A stretch of 64,000 nt of DNA from an uncultured Agathobacter sp. GTDB lineage: Bacteria; Bacillota; Clostridia; Lachnospirales; Lachnospiraceae. The stretch lies in assembly GCA_934316545.1 (NCBI GenBank), contig CAKRDT010000001.1, forward strand, positions 1 through 64,000. The letters run 5' to 3'. The notes beneath the pieces are model-generated. The model did not search any database, had not been told where the DNA came from, and was given only the letters and a program-made list of their open reading frames with translations. Below, piece by piece: positions 26,027 through 35,141 of the stretch. Positions within the stretch are counted from its first letter, which is position 1, and each line of letters starts with the position of its first letter. Position numbers and translations under genes: made by a program.

Positions 26027-28063
26027 TTATGCTGTCACCATCCCTACTGATTGCAGTTCCACATCCGATTCCACTTCGTTATACGATACCACAATCAAAT
26101 CTTTAAAATAATCTTCTGTAAGCTTCTTAAAATACATGCGCACGATCGGAGAGGTAATAACAATGGCTGCTTTACCAAGTCCTTCCAGCTTTTGGGTTTC
26201 TGTCTGCACAGAATCCATAATTGCCCGGGTTTTATCCGGATCCATAGTAAGATATGCGCCCTGTTCCGTCTGCTTGACCGAAGACATAATTTCCTGTTCC
26301 ACTTTCGGATCCAGCGTAACCACGCTGGTTGTCTCATTTGCCGGAAAATACTTATTGGAAATTGCACGTTTCAGGCTTTGTCTGACATATTCCGTCAGCA
26401 CATCCGTATCGCGCGTTGTCTGCGCATGATCCGCAAGTGATTCAAAAATTGAAAGAAGATCCCGAATCGAAATTCCCTCTTCCAGCAGGTTCTGTAAAAC
26501 TTTCTGAATTTCTCCAAGGCCGAGCAGTTTCGGTGTAAGTTCATCCACAAGTACAGGATTGCTTTCCTTAAGATTATTAACCAGATTCTGCACATCCTGC
26601 CGCGTAAGAAGTTCCGCAATATGGCTTCGAATCACTTCCGTCAGATGCGTCGCAATAATCGATGGTGCATCAACAACCGTATATCCAAGACTTTCCGCCC
26701 TCTCTCGCTGCGCTTCCGTAATCCAGATCGCCGGAAGATGAAAAGAAGGCTCATAAGTAGGAATACCAGTAATTTCTTCCTCTACATATCCCGGATTCAT
26801 AGCCATATAATGGTCAAACAGGATTTCGCCTTCCGTCACCTGAATGCCTTTGATCTTAATAATATATTGATTCGGATTCAGCTGGATATTATCCCGGAGA
26901 CGAATGATAGGCACCACGGTGCCAAGTTCCAGCGCGATCTGCCTTCGAATCATAACCACCCGGTCAAGAAGGTCTCCGCCCTGATTGACATCTGCGAGTG
27001 GAATAATACCATATCCAAACTCCAATTCGATCGGGTCCACCTGCAAAAGAGAAACAACATTCTCCGGTTTCCGAATTTCTTCTGCTTCCGTTTCTGCCTG
27101 CTGTACCTCCTCTTCGATGGACTCTTCTCCAATATTCTGGCTGATGCTTCTTCCCGCGATCAAAAAGGCAACACCAAGTCCAACAAAAAGAACCAGATTG
27201 AGCGGTGTTACAACACCGAGAAAAATAATAACCGTTCCTACAATATACAAAACACGCGGAACACCAAACAACTGCTTTACCAGGACACCTGAAAAGTCAG
27301 CCTCATTGGATCCTTTTGTGACAAGAATACCGGTCGACAGCGATATCAAAAGTGACGGGATCTGTGATACAAGTCCATCACCGATTGTCAAAAGTCCGAA
27401 CTGGGAGATTGCATCGTTAAAGCTAAGTCCCATGTTCATAACACCCATGATCGTACCGCCGATCAGGTTGATAAAAGTAATGATAAGACCTGCGGTCGCA
27501 TCTCCTTTTACATACTTTGTCGCACCATCCATCGCACCGAAGAAACTGGACTCGCGCTGAATCTTCTCTCTTCGTTCCTTCGCTTCCTGATCCGTGATCG
27601 CTCCGGTATTCAGATCCGCATCGATTGCCATCTGTTTACCAGGCATTGCATCAAGTGTGAATCGTGCGGTTACCTCAGATACTCGCTCAGAACCTTTATT
27701 GATGACAATAAACTGAATCAATACCAAAACAATGAATACGATCGTACCAACAACCAGATCTCCGCCGCCGACAAAGCTTCCGAATGTACGTACAACATTA
27801 CCCGGATCTCCTGTCTTAAGGATCAGACGGGTAGATGATACGTTCAATGAAATTCGAAAAATAGTTGTAAATAAGAGCAATGTCGGGAAAAACGACATAT
27901 CCAATACTTCTTTTGCAAATAATACATTAAAGAGAATAATAAGAGATATGGAAATGTTGATTGCAAGCATCACATCCAATAAAATCGAAGGAATCGGCAC
28001 AATAAAAAATACTACCGCAGCCAATAAATATAATCCTACTCCGATATCCGCTTTCTTCAGCAT
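26027..28063 (-). CDS. flhA: flagellar export apparatus protein FlhA
   Basis: FlhA is the large membrane and cytosolic gate component of the flagellar type III export machine. Eight or so membrane segments fill the first 320 residues, including the conserved FHIPEP-type region (VTARFTLDAMPGKQMAID). The large cytosolic domain follows. The ATG used is 8 bases after AGGAGG; a GTG six bases earlier is too close to it. The product is 678 residues, normal for the family. Confidence 0.97.
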   Translation of the reverse strand: MLKKADIGVGLYLLAAVVFFIVPIPSILLDVMLAINISISLIILFNVLFAKEVLDMSFFPTLLLFTTIFRISLNVSSTRLILKTGDPGNVVRTFGSFVGGGDLVVGTIVFIVLVLIQFIVINKGSERVSEVTARFTLDAMPGKQMAIDADLNTGAITDQEAKERREKIQRESSFFGAMDGATKYVKGDATAGLIITFINLIGGTIMGVMNMGLSFNDAISQFGLLTIGDGLVSQIPSLLISLSTGILVTKGSNEADFSGVLVKQLFGVPRVLYIVGTVIIFLGVVTPLNLVLFVGLGVAFLIAGRSISQNIGEESIEEEVQQAETEAEEIRKPENVVSLLQVDPIELEFGYGIIPLADVNQGGDLLDRVVMIRRQIALELGTVVPIIRLRDNIQLNPNQYIIKIKGIQVTEGEILFDHYMAMNPGYVEEEITGIPTYEPSFHLPAIWITEAQRERAESLGYTVVDAPSIIATHLTEVIRSHIAELLTRQDVQNLVNNLKESNPVLVDELTPKLLGLGEIQKVLQNLLEEGISIRDLLSIFESLADHAQTTRDTDVLTEYVRQSLKRAISNKYFPANETTSVVTLDPKVEQEIMSSVKQTEQGAYLTMDPDKTRAIMDSVQTETQKLEGLGKAAIVITSPIVRMYFKKLTEDYFKDLIVVSYNEVESDVELQSVGMVTA

Positions 28064-28098
28064 ATCCACATCCTCCTTTCTCTTAATGTTCTAACCGC

Positions 28099-29247
28099 TT
28101 ATGTGTTTCTTGTCTGAAAAACAACCGCCAGGACTTCCGCAACCGCCTGATATAATTCCGGTGGAATTTCAGCACCTATATCTACATTGTGGTAAAGCAT
28201 TCTCGCAAGAGGCTTATTTTCCACAATATCAATATGATGGTCTCTTGCAACCTCTTTTATTTTCTGCGCCAGATAATCCTCTCCTTTCGCAAGAACTACC
28301 GGTGCCGCACTCACATTCGCATCATATTTGATTGCGACCGCCAGATGCGTCGGGTTTGTGATAACGACATCCGCTTTTGGCACATCCTGCATCATGCGTC
28401 GTTGCGATACTTCCTGCATCTTGCGGCGCTGACGTCCCTTAATTTGCGGATCTCCTTCTGTATTTTTGTATTCATCCTTCACTTCCTGCTTTGTCATCTT
28501 CATATCATCGTTAAACTTGAATTTTTGGTATGCAAAATCCGCAATTCCAATAACCAGATAAACCAGACTGATTTTAAGCCCCACATCAATGATCAACGTT
28601 CCGACCAAAGCCACCGCCTGCTTCAACGACAGGTCATACAGGATAAACAGATCATGAACACGATCTTTCAGCGAAGAATATGCAATATACACAATCAGAC
28701 CGATTTTAATGACCGATAGCAAAAGCTGAAACAAAGAATCTTTTGAAAATATCCGTTTAAAACCATGAATCGGATTAAATTTACTCAGTTCCGGTTTCAT
28801 TGGTTTCGTGGAAACGGTCCACCCCACCTGGATGATACTGATCAATATCGTAATAACAAAACCGAAGGCAAAAAATGGTAACACAATCAACAGCCAACGG
28901 ATAATAACGTCAAAAAACAGGGATGACACTGCCTGCGCCGACAATGCTCCCTCGTTCATTTTCACAAAATCTGCCATAGAATTATAGATCACAGGAAAAA
29001 TATGAATCAAATTTTCTCCCACGTAGGAAATAAAAATCTTCAGGCATAAAAACAAAACAATCAGCCCAAACGCAGCTGTAAGTTCTTTGCTCTTGGCAAC
29101 CTTGCCTTCTTCACGAGCATCCTTTAACTTTTTAGCAGTTGCCGGTTCCGTCTTTTCTCCGCCCTCGCCATCCTTGGCAAACCACTGCAGATTTAATTTC
29201 AATATTTGATTGTAAGCATATTCATCACTAATACATACCTTCGGCAA
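28099..29247 (-). CDS. flhB: flagellar export switch protein FlhB
   Basis: FlhB sets export substrate specificity after self-cleavage. The N-terminal EKTEPATAKKLKDAREEGKV, four membrane segments and the autocleavage site NPTH (VVITNPTHLAVAIKYD) are all visible. The start is unclear. The longest frame begins at a TTG (29247) that overlaps fliR, while family starts suggest a TTG near 29202, just before KLNLQWFAKDG. The product would be 367-382 residues. Confidence 0.95.
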   Translation of the reverse strand: MPKVCISDEYAYNQILKLNLQWFAKDGEGGEKTEPATAKKLKDAREEGKVAKSKELTAAFGLIVLFLCLKIFISYVGENLIHIFPVIYNSMADFVKMNEGALSAQAVSSLFFDVIIRWLLIVLPFFAFGFVITILISIIQVGWTVSTKPMKPELSKFNPIHGFKRIFSKDSLFQLLLSVIKIGLIVYIAYSSLKDRVHDLFILYDLSLKQAVALVGTLIIDVGLKISLVYLVIGIADFAYQKFKFNDDMKMTKQEVKDEYKNTEGDPQIKGRQRRKMQEVSQRRMMQDVPKADVVITNPTHLAVAIKYDANVSAAPVVLAKGEDYLAQKIKEVARDHHIDIVENKPLARMLYHNVDIGAEIPPELYQAVAEVLAVVFQTRNT

Positions 29248-30007
29248 TCAGCTTCACCATCGTCTTTATTTCTTTCAGAATCATATTTGCCACATCCGGC
29301 AATAAGAATATCGTCAGAAAAATCACAACAAATCCAACCAGAACCTTAAGCTGCATACCTACAGAGAACATGTTCATCTGCGGAGCAACCTTCGCCATAA
29401 TTCCAAGAACGCAATTCAAAACCATAATACAGGCAAAGAACGGAAGAAAAATGCGAAATCCAAGTACAAACAAATCTCCCATATATCGAGCAACGGAATT
29501 CAGCAGATGATCCCAATCAAATACCTGTCCTGCAATCGGAATAACGCTAAAGGAATCTGCAATCGCCTGCAGCAGATACGTGTGCAGGTTGGATACGATC
29601 AGCAGCATCATAACAAGATAATAATAAAAATTACCTGTCAGTGTCACTTCTGTTCCCATGTCCTGATTAAATTCCGCCGCCATCGACAAACCAATATCCA
29701 TGTCGATAACACTTCCTGCAAATAAAACAATAGAATTACAGATATTCGCAGCAAAACCGATAAGCAGTCCTGTAATTCCTTCTTTTAATACGACAACCGC
29801 ATAACCAACAACGCTCTCGTATGAAAACTCCGGTCTGGCAACCACACTATATAAAAGAATTGAGGTAAAAAAAGACAATCCTATTTTTACCTGATTGGGA
29901 ATACCATTCTGTCCCAAAAGAGGCGCAACATATACAAAACAAGTAATTCGCACCAGAATCAAAAGAAAATATTCAAAATTATCCAGAGTAAATGTAAAGT
30001 TAACCAT
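29228..30007 (-). CDS. fliR: flagellar export apparatus protein FliR
   Basis: FliR is part of the export gate core with FliP and FliQ. The 259-residue product has about six hydrophobic segments, starting after FEYFLLILVRITCFVYVAPLLG, and includes the conserved GQVFD-type region. It lies 4 bp after fliQ and overlaps the longest flhB frame. Confidence 0.95.
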   Translation of the reverse strand: MVNFTFTLDNFEYFLLILVRITCFVYVAPLLGQNGIPNQVKIGLSFFTSILLYSVVARPEFSYESVVGYAVVVLKEGITGLLIGFAANICNSIVLFAGSVIDMDIGLSMAAEFNQDMGTEVTLTGNFYYYLVMMLLIVSNLHTYLLQAIADSFSVIPIAGQVFDWDHLLNSVARYMGDLFVLGFRIFLPFFACIMVLNCVLGIMAKVAPQMNMFSVGMQLKVLVGFVVIFLTIFLLPDVANMILKEIKTMVKLIAEGMY

Positions 30008-30011
30008 GAAA

Positions 30012-30290
30012 CTATCCCAAACTCAGGTAATAACTGAAATTAGACCATAATCGTTCAATAAAGCTGGACATATTGTTGAGCATCCACGATCCGCAGATCA
30101 TCATCGTAACAAACACACCAAGTATTTTTGGAACAAATGTAAGTGTCTGTTCCTGAATCGATGTAACCGTCTGAAAAATACTAACGATCAATCCAATGAT
30201 CAGTGAAACAAGCAGAAGCGGTGCCGAAGTAATAATGATGGTATAGATGGCATCCCTTGCAATATCCAGTATTGCGCTCTCTGAAATCAT
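30012..30290 (-). CDS. fliQ: flagellar export apparatus protein FliQ
   Basis: FliQ is the small two-helix subunit of the export gate. The start MISESAILDIARDAIYT has AGGAGG 7-8 bases upstream and gives 92 residues, close to the usual 89. The conserved VSLIIGLIVSIFQTVTSIQEQTL spans the loop between the two hydrophobic helices; an open extension to 30344 is part of fliP in another frame. Confidence 0.96.
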   Translation of the reverse strand: MISESAILDIARDAIYTIIITSAPLLLVSLIIGLIVSIFQTVTSIQEQTLTFVPKILGVFVTMMICGSWMLNNMSSFIERLWSNFSYYLSLG

Positions 30291-30301
30291 ACAGATACCT
30301 C

Positions 30302-31150
30302 CTAATAAAATGTTTGAACAAGTGAACCGATAACCAGATTCCATCCGTCTGCAAGAATAAATAATAATATTTTAAACGGAAGTGAAATGGTCGTTGGCGG
30401 AAGCATCATCATACCCATCGACATAAGCACGGAGGATACCACCATATCAATTACAATAAATGGGATGTAGATTAAAAAGCCCATAATAAAAGCCTTGCGG
30501 AGCTCACTTAAAATAAATGCCGGAACAAGCGTTGTGAAGGGTACATCCGAAAGGTCATCCTCATCCTCATACGTTTCCCCCGATATTTCCGTAAACAGAT
30601 TAATATCACGGATCTGTATCTTCGCATCCTTAATCATAAATTCACGAATCGGCTTCTCTGCTCTCTCCAGAAATTCTGTCTGATTGATTTCTCCCCGGTC
30701 AAGCGGCTGGATCGCATCGGTATTCATCTGTTGAAACGTCGGCCACATGATAAATAAGGTAAGAAACAATGCAAGTCCGATTAAAATCTGATTCGGCGGT
30801 GCTGTCTGCGTACCAATTGCCGTACGCACAAAATGGAGCACGATGATAATTCTTGTAAAAGAAGTCATCATAATCAAAATTGACGGAGCCAATGACAGAA
30901 CCGTGAGCATCAGCAGCATTCGTACCGGTGTCGACAGAGATCCGTTTTCATTATTATATGTGATAGACAATCCATCCGTCTGATCCCTATGGTTGGCCAC
31001 TTCCGAGCTTCCCGTTGTCGAACTGCTCTGGTTCGTCGATGCTGCATATGTCATTTCCGGACGCAGCATACACAATGTAATTGTAAGTACTAAAACAGCG
31101 CATGCAAATGCGAAGCTTGCCACGCAGTATATTTTTTTGCCTCTACTCAT
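30302..31150 (-). CDS. fliP: flagellar export apparatus protein FliP
   Basis: FliP is the main subunit of the export gate. The N-terminal segment (about 5-30) is a signal peptide ending near TYAAS, followed by a short Ser/Thr-rich stretch. The family core is clear: MTSFTRIIIVLHFVRTAIGTQ, ALFLTLFIMWP, and the C-terminal GMMMLPPTTISLPFKILLF. The start MSRGKKIYC has AGGA upstream and directly follows the fliO stop. The product is 282 residues. Confidence 0.97.
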   Translation of the reverse strand: MSRGKKIYCVASFAFACAVLVLTITLCMLRPEMTYAASTNQSSSTTGSSEVANHRDQTDGLSITYNNENGSLSTPVRMLLMLTVLSLAPSILIMMTSFTRIIIVLHFVRTAIGTQTAPPNQILIGLALFLTLFIMWPTFQQMNTDAIQPLDRGEINQTEFLERAEKPIREFMIKDAKIQIRDINLFTEISGETYEDEDDLSDVPFTTLVPAFILSELRKAFIMGFLIYIPFIVIDMVVSSVLMSMGMMMLPPTTISLPFKILLFILADGWNLVIGSLVQTFY

Positions 31151-31151
31151 A

Positions 31152-31532
31152 CTAATCCTGTTTCTTTGGTAATTGATCCTTAAACTTTCCAAGGATATCT
31201 GCAAAAGATTCCTGTGTTTTGTTCTCCTGCGGATGTTCAAAGGACCAATCGCTTAACTGATCCTTCGTCAATTGAGCCAGAAGATGCACTTCATCTTTGC
31301 CAACCGCTATAACCAAGTATACCGTTCCCGCCTCAACAATACTGATATATTTGTTATTGCCAACATGAACGCTTTCTACAATATGTAAGTTTTTGTTATT
31401 GCTTCTGGTTTTCTGAAATCCTCCTATCCACTTTGTCGTCAGATAAGTAATTCCCAGCACAAATGCAAAAATAATCAGTGCACCCATCAATTGTATCAGG
31501 CTATGCAAAGAATTTGATAACAATATCGTCAT
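31152..31532 (-). CDS. fliO: flagellar assembly protein FliO
   Basis: FliO helps FliP fold and assemble. The 126-residue product has one N-terminal membrane segment (about 9-30) and a cytosolic domain with ESVHVGNNKYISIVEAG and YLVIAVGKDEVHLLAQL, the usual FliO pattern. The C-terminal 35 residues are polar. It lies 8 bp after fliY, so no cheY is inserted here. Confidence 0.88.
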   Translation of the reverse strand: MTILLSNSLHSLIQLMGALIIFAFVLGITYLTTKWIGGFQKTRSNNKNLHIVESVHVGNNKYISIVEAGTVYLVIAVGKDEVHLLAQLTKDQLSDWSFEHPQENKTQESFADILGKFKDQLPKKQD

Positions 31533-31540
31533 ATCATTTT

Positions 31541-32698
31541 CTACGCCTGTGGTGGCTTTGATGAGTTGACGATTTCCGTAATACGCACACCAAAGCTCTC
31601 CTCAATCACCACAACTTCTCCCTTCGCAACATACTTCCCGTTGACAAGTACATCAATCGGTTCGCCGGCAATCTTATTCAGCTCGATGATCTTTCCCGGT
31701 CCAAAATCAAGAATATCCGAAATGGATTTCTTCGTTCTTCCCAACTCGGCAGTAACTTCCAAAGGAACATCCATGATCAGATCAATATTTTCCGGCTGAT
31801 ATGTTCCAAAGTTGCCTCCGGAAAAAGCAGTAAATTGTGCCGGTTGTACATTAACAGGCTGACTCATCATTGGCTGCCCCATCATTGGCTGTCCCATCTG
31901 CGGCTGCGCATTCATCTGTGGCTGCGCATTCATCTGTGGCTGCGCATTCATTTGAGGTGCCGCCTGTGGCTCCGGCTGTGGCGCAGGAGTCGGTGTCGGT
32001 TCTTCTTTCATGCTATTGCTATCCATCTCCATATTATGTGTCACACCGGCGCACATTTCTTTGGCAAATGAAATCGGATAAAGCTGCATGATTTCACTAT
32101 CAACAAGATCTCCGATTTCCATGCGGAACGAAATTTTAACAAATTTGCCGGAAAGGAATTCATCAATTTCGCTCTCATCGATTTCACCTGTCAGATCAAC
32201 CAGGTCTGCTTTCGGCGGGCTGATATCAATCTTTTTGTTCAGCATTGATGATAAGGATGTTGCGGATGATCCCATCATCTGATTCATCGCTTCACTGATT
32301 GCACTCAGATGAAGTTCTCCGAGTTCTCCCTCTGTATTGGTACCATCACCACCCATCATAAGATCCGTGATGATCTTGACATCGTTTTCTTTCAGCACAA
32401 GAATATTGCTTCCGTCTAAACCGACGGTATATGCAATTCGGATAAACACACACGGTCTCTCATACTTTGTCACAATGTCATCCCAGGTTGCATACGAAAC
32501 AACCGGAGTTGAAATCTCTACCTTGCGGTTAACGAGAGAAAACAACGTTGTCGCAGCAGTCCCCATACTGATATTGGCAATCTCTCCGATTGCATCAATC
32601 TCAGCTTCTGAAAGTTCCGCTTCTGCCGGCGTACTCCCAGCTCCTCCGGGTTTGCTCAGCAGTGCGTTAATTTCTTCCTGCGATAAAATTCCATCCAT
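31541..32698 (-). CDS. fliY: flagellar switch protein FliY (CheC-like plus FliN domain)
   Basis: FliY combines a CheY-P phosphatase module with the FliN switch domain. The N-terminus MDGILSQEEINALLS resembles the FliM CheY-binding peptide. A CheC-type domain with two half-sites follows (IGEIANISMGTAA; ISEAMNQMMGSSA). A linker (about 225-300) rich in Gln, Pro and Met holds QMNAQP three times in tandem plus MGQPM repeats. The FliN domain ends the protein (DVPLEVTAELGRTKKSISDI). The product is 385 residues, next to fliM. Confidence 0.96.
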   Translation of the reverse strand: MDGILSQEEINALLSKPGGAGSTPAEAELSEAEIDAIGEIANISMGTAATTLFSLVNRKVEISTPVVSYATWDDIVTKYERPCVFIRIAYTVGLDGSNILVLKENDVKIITDLMMGGDGTNTEGELGELHLSAISEAMNQMMGSSATSLSSMLNKKIDISPPKADLVDLTGEIDESEIDEFLSGKFVKISFRMEIGDLVDSEIMQLYPISFAKEMCAGVTHNMEMDSNSMKEEPTPTPAPQPEPQAAPQMNAQPQMNAQPQMNAQPQMGQPMMGQPMMSQPVNVQPAQFTAFSGGNFGTYQPENIDLIMDVPLEVTAELGRTKKSISDILDFGPGKIIELNKIAGEPIDVLVNGKYVAKGEVVVIEESFGVRITEIVNSSKPPQA

Positions 32699-32702
32699 AC
32701 GT

Positions 32703-33683
32703 TTATTGCTCCTCTCTGATCACCGAAGTGACCCTAACTGCATAATTATCACCCGATGAACCGGGTAATGCAGTAAATTTTCGAATATTTCCAACGTAGA
32801 CGTCTAACTCATCATCAACGTTTCGGTCAAGTTTAATAATGTCTCCCGGTTGCAGCATTGCAAAATCATTCACTGAAATTGCGCTGTTTCCAAGCACTGC
32901 TTTCACCGGTACCTCTGCTCTTTGGATCAAAGACTCAATCGCATCGGCATAACTGTTATTGTCCTGGGCCTGCATATTGGAATACCAATATTTGGTATTC
33001 AATTTATCAATCACATCTTCCAGTGTAATATACGGAAGACAGATATTCATCAAACCTTCAACATCACCAATTTTCATATTGATTGTAACAATCGCAATCA
33101 TTTCACTCGGTGATATAATCTGCGCGTACTGTGAATTTGTCTCAATCCGTTCCAGTCTTGGATGAATGTCAACAACATTCTCCCACGGTTCCTTAAGCAG
33201 ATTCACACATACGATCATAATTCTTTCGATGATAAGGAGTTCAATTTCCGAGAACTCCCTCACTTTGTCCATCGGATCTCCGCGCCCGCCCAGCATTCGA
33301 TCCACAATCGTATATCCCAATGTCGAAGCCATCTCAATGATAATATTTCCCTGAAGCGGCGCAAAATTAACAATTCCAAGCAATACCGGATTCGACAGAG
33401 CGTTTGAAAACTCCGAATAGGTTACCGCCTCTGAATTCATGACTTCAACCTGTACATTCTTGCGCAAATAAACCGGAAGATTCGTGGAAAGAAGTCTTCC
33501 ATAATGTTCAAAAATAATCTCCAAAGTACGAAGATGCTCCTTGGAAAATTTAGAAGGACGGGCAAAATCGTACTCTTTAACCTGTTTTTCATTACTGTCT
33601 TTAATTTCTTCTACATCAAGTTCACCGGTGCTTAACGCCGCCAGCAAATTGTCTATCTCATTCTGAGATAATACGTCACCCAT
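32703..33683 (-). CDS. fliM: flagellar motor switch protein FliM
   Basis: FliM binds CheY-P and sets the direction of rotation. The N-terminal CheY-binding peptide (VLSQNEIDNLL), the middle CheC-like domain (FEHYGRLLSTNLPVYLRK, MLGGRGDP) and the C-terminal SpoA-type domain (LQPGDIIKLDR) are present. The length of 326 residues is normal. Its stop lies 4 bp before the fliY start. Confidence 0.97.
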   Translation of the reverse strand: MGDVLSQNEIDNLLAALSTGELDVEEIKDSNEKQVKEYDFARPSKFSKEHLRTLEIIFEHYGRLLSTNLPVYLRKNVQVEVMNSEAVTYSEFSNALSNPVLLGIVNFAPLQGNIIIEMASTLGYTIVDRMLGGRGDPMDKVREFSEIELLIIERIMIVCVNLLKEPWENVVDIHPRLERIETNSQYAQIISPSEMIAIVTINMKIGDVEGLMNICLPYITLEDVIDKLNTKYWYSNMQAQDNNSYADAIESLIQRAEVPVKAVLGNSAISVNDFAMLQPGDIIKLDRNVDDELDVYVGNIRKFTALPGSSGDNYAVRVTSVIREEQ

Positions 33684-33736
33684 CTGTCTTCACCACCTGT
33701 TACCCGCGCAACACCTGTTCCGTGCATCGCAATTTG

Positions 33737-33762
33737 GGCGATACCCCACAGGGTGTATCGCC
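33737..33762 (-). other. intercistronic hairpin between fliL and fliM
   Basis: GGCGATAC and GTATCGCC form a perfect 8-pair stem, with CCC/GGG able to extend it inside. No T-tract follows on the minus strand, so it is not a standard terminator. It may mark an mRNA processing or stability point. Confidence 0.65.
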
Positions 33763-33779
33763 TCGATTCGTCTTACTAT

Positions 33780-34301
33780 TTACTCAGATGTCGATTCAGA
33801 GAAGTTAACACCTACAACAAGATCCGCTCCAAACAATTCCTGCATATCCGAAAGGATCTCACTCTTAACGTCCTCTTTATTCGACTCAAACTCATCCACT
33901 GTATAATTTCCGATTACCTGAATGATATCGTTTTTGATCGTTTCATCCTGGCTTGTAAAAAACTCCTGATTGTAAGTAGCATAATTATCACTCTTTTTGT
34001 TTAACACAAGTGAAACCTTAAGCACTGCATAATGATTCTTTCCATCAGAACTTTTTGCAAGATTTGTGGTAATCTTTTCACCCGCATTTACCTTATAGAT
34101 ATCCTGCTGGTCAATCGGTACATTCGAAACTCCGCTTGTGGCTCCGCTGTTTAAGTCCAGATCAATGGCCGAACACACTTTTTCAATCAATGTATTCGCT
34201 TTTCTGGTCTCCGGCAGCACGCTGAATATCAGGATTGCTGTCAAAACAAAATTTGCAAACACCAAAGCAAGTATCAGTACTGAAATCAAATTTTTCTTCA
34301 T
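33780..34301 (-). CDS. fliL: flagellar basal body-associated protein FliL
   Basis: FliL surrounds the stator units and supports motor output. The 173-residue product has an N-terminal membrane segment (about 5-27) and a periplasm-side domain of the FliL type (GEKITTNLAKSSDGKNHYAV, then VIGNYTVDEF). Similarity is weaker than for its neighbours, as is usual for FliL. It lies between motB and fliM. Confidence 0.88.
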   Translation of the reverse strand: MKKNLISVLILALVFANFVLTAILIFSVLPETRKANTLIEKVCSAIDLDLNSGATSGVSNVPIDQQDIYKVNAGEKITTNLAKSSDGKNHYAVLKVSLVLNKKSDNYATYNQEFFTSQDETIKNDIIQVIGNYTVDEFESNKEDVKSEILSDMQELFGADLVVGVNFSESTSE

Positions 34302-34319
34302 AACGCCAACCTTTTCCTC

Positions 34320-35141
34320 CTAATTTACTTTCGAATTATAAGAATTATACACTTTTATCTCCACTCGACGATTCCGCGCACGTCCCTCCGGAGTGTTGTT
34401 ATCTGCTATCGGGACATAGTCCCCGCGCCCGGCGAACTTGATATACTTCGGATCAAGTTTGGTATGATCACGCAGCCTCTGCGTCACGGCCAAAGCACGA
34501 TATACCGAAAGGATTTCGTTACTCTCATACCTTCCATTGGTGCGTATCGGAACATTATCGGTATGACCTTCGATTTCAATCACATTCGCATCATATTTTT
34601 CTAAGACTTTTCCAATTTTGTCCACGATCGGAATCGCTCCGCTTACCAGATCCGCCCGGCCGGAATCAAATAAAATTGCTCCATTTAAATTAAGCTGTAC
34701 ATATTCTGCATTAAAGTCCACATCTACCTTGGATCCAATCTCTGAAGCATCGAGTGCATTTTGTATTTCTTCTGCCATCTTTTCCGACTCGGCAAGCCCC
34801 TGCTTTTCATATTCTTCCTGAACATTTTCCTTGCCATCTGTCTGATTGTCACTGTCTTCCGCTGCTGAATTTGCGATCTCATTATAATACGAATCAAGAA
34901 ATTCCAATTGTCTGACGCCTGCAGAGATCATCTCTCCATCTCCGATGCTGGCACCGCCTGCCGGAAGAATGCTCATACTGCTCTGTAGCGAAGCGATCAC
35001 CTGCTGAAATTTATCCGCATCTACCGTAGACATCGAAAACAACAATACGAAGAAACACAACAGAAGGTTCATCAGATCGGAGAACGTTGCCATCCACGCC
35101 GGCGACCCCTTCGGCGGATCTTCAGGTCTCTTCTTAGGCAC
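34320..35141 (-). CDS. motB: flagellar motor stator protein MotB
   Basis: MotB anchors the stator to peptidoglycan. One N-terminal membrane helix holds the proton-carrying Asp (WMATFSDLMNLLLCFF). The C-terminal OmpA domain has IEGHTDNVPIR and a final RARNRRVEIK. The product is 273 residues. Its start overlaps the motA stop by a base, indicating coupling. Confidence 0.96.
   Translation of the reverse strand: MPKKRPEDPPKGSPAWMATFSDLMNLLLCFFVLLFSMSTVDADKFQQVIASLQSSMSILPAGGASIGDGEMISAGVRQLEFLDSYYNEIANSAAEDSDNQTDGKENVQEEYEKQGLAESEKMAEEIQNALDASEIGSKVDVDFNAEYVQLNLNGAILFDSGRADLVSGAIPIVDKIGKVLEKYDANVIEIEGHTDNVPIRTNGRYESNEILSVYRALAVTQRLRDHTKLDPKYIKFAGRGDYVPIADNNTPEGRARNRRVEIKVYNSYNSKVN

Noticed and set aside
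33737..33762. Intrinsic terminator between fliL and fliM
   Set aside because: The hairpin is strong but no T-tract follows on the transcribed strand.
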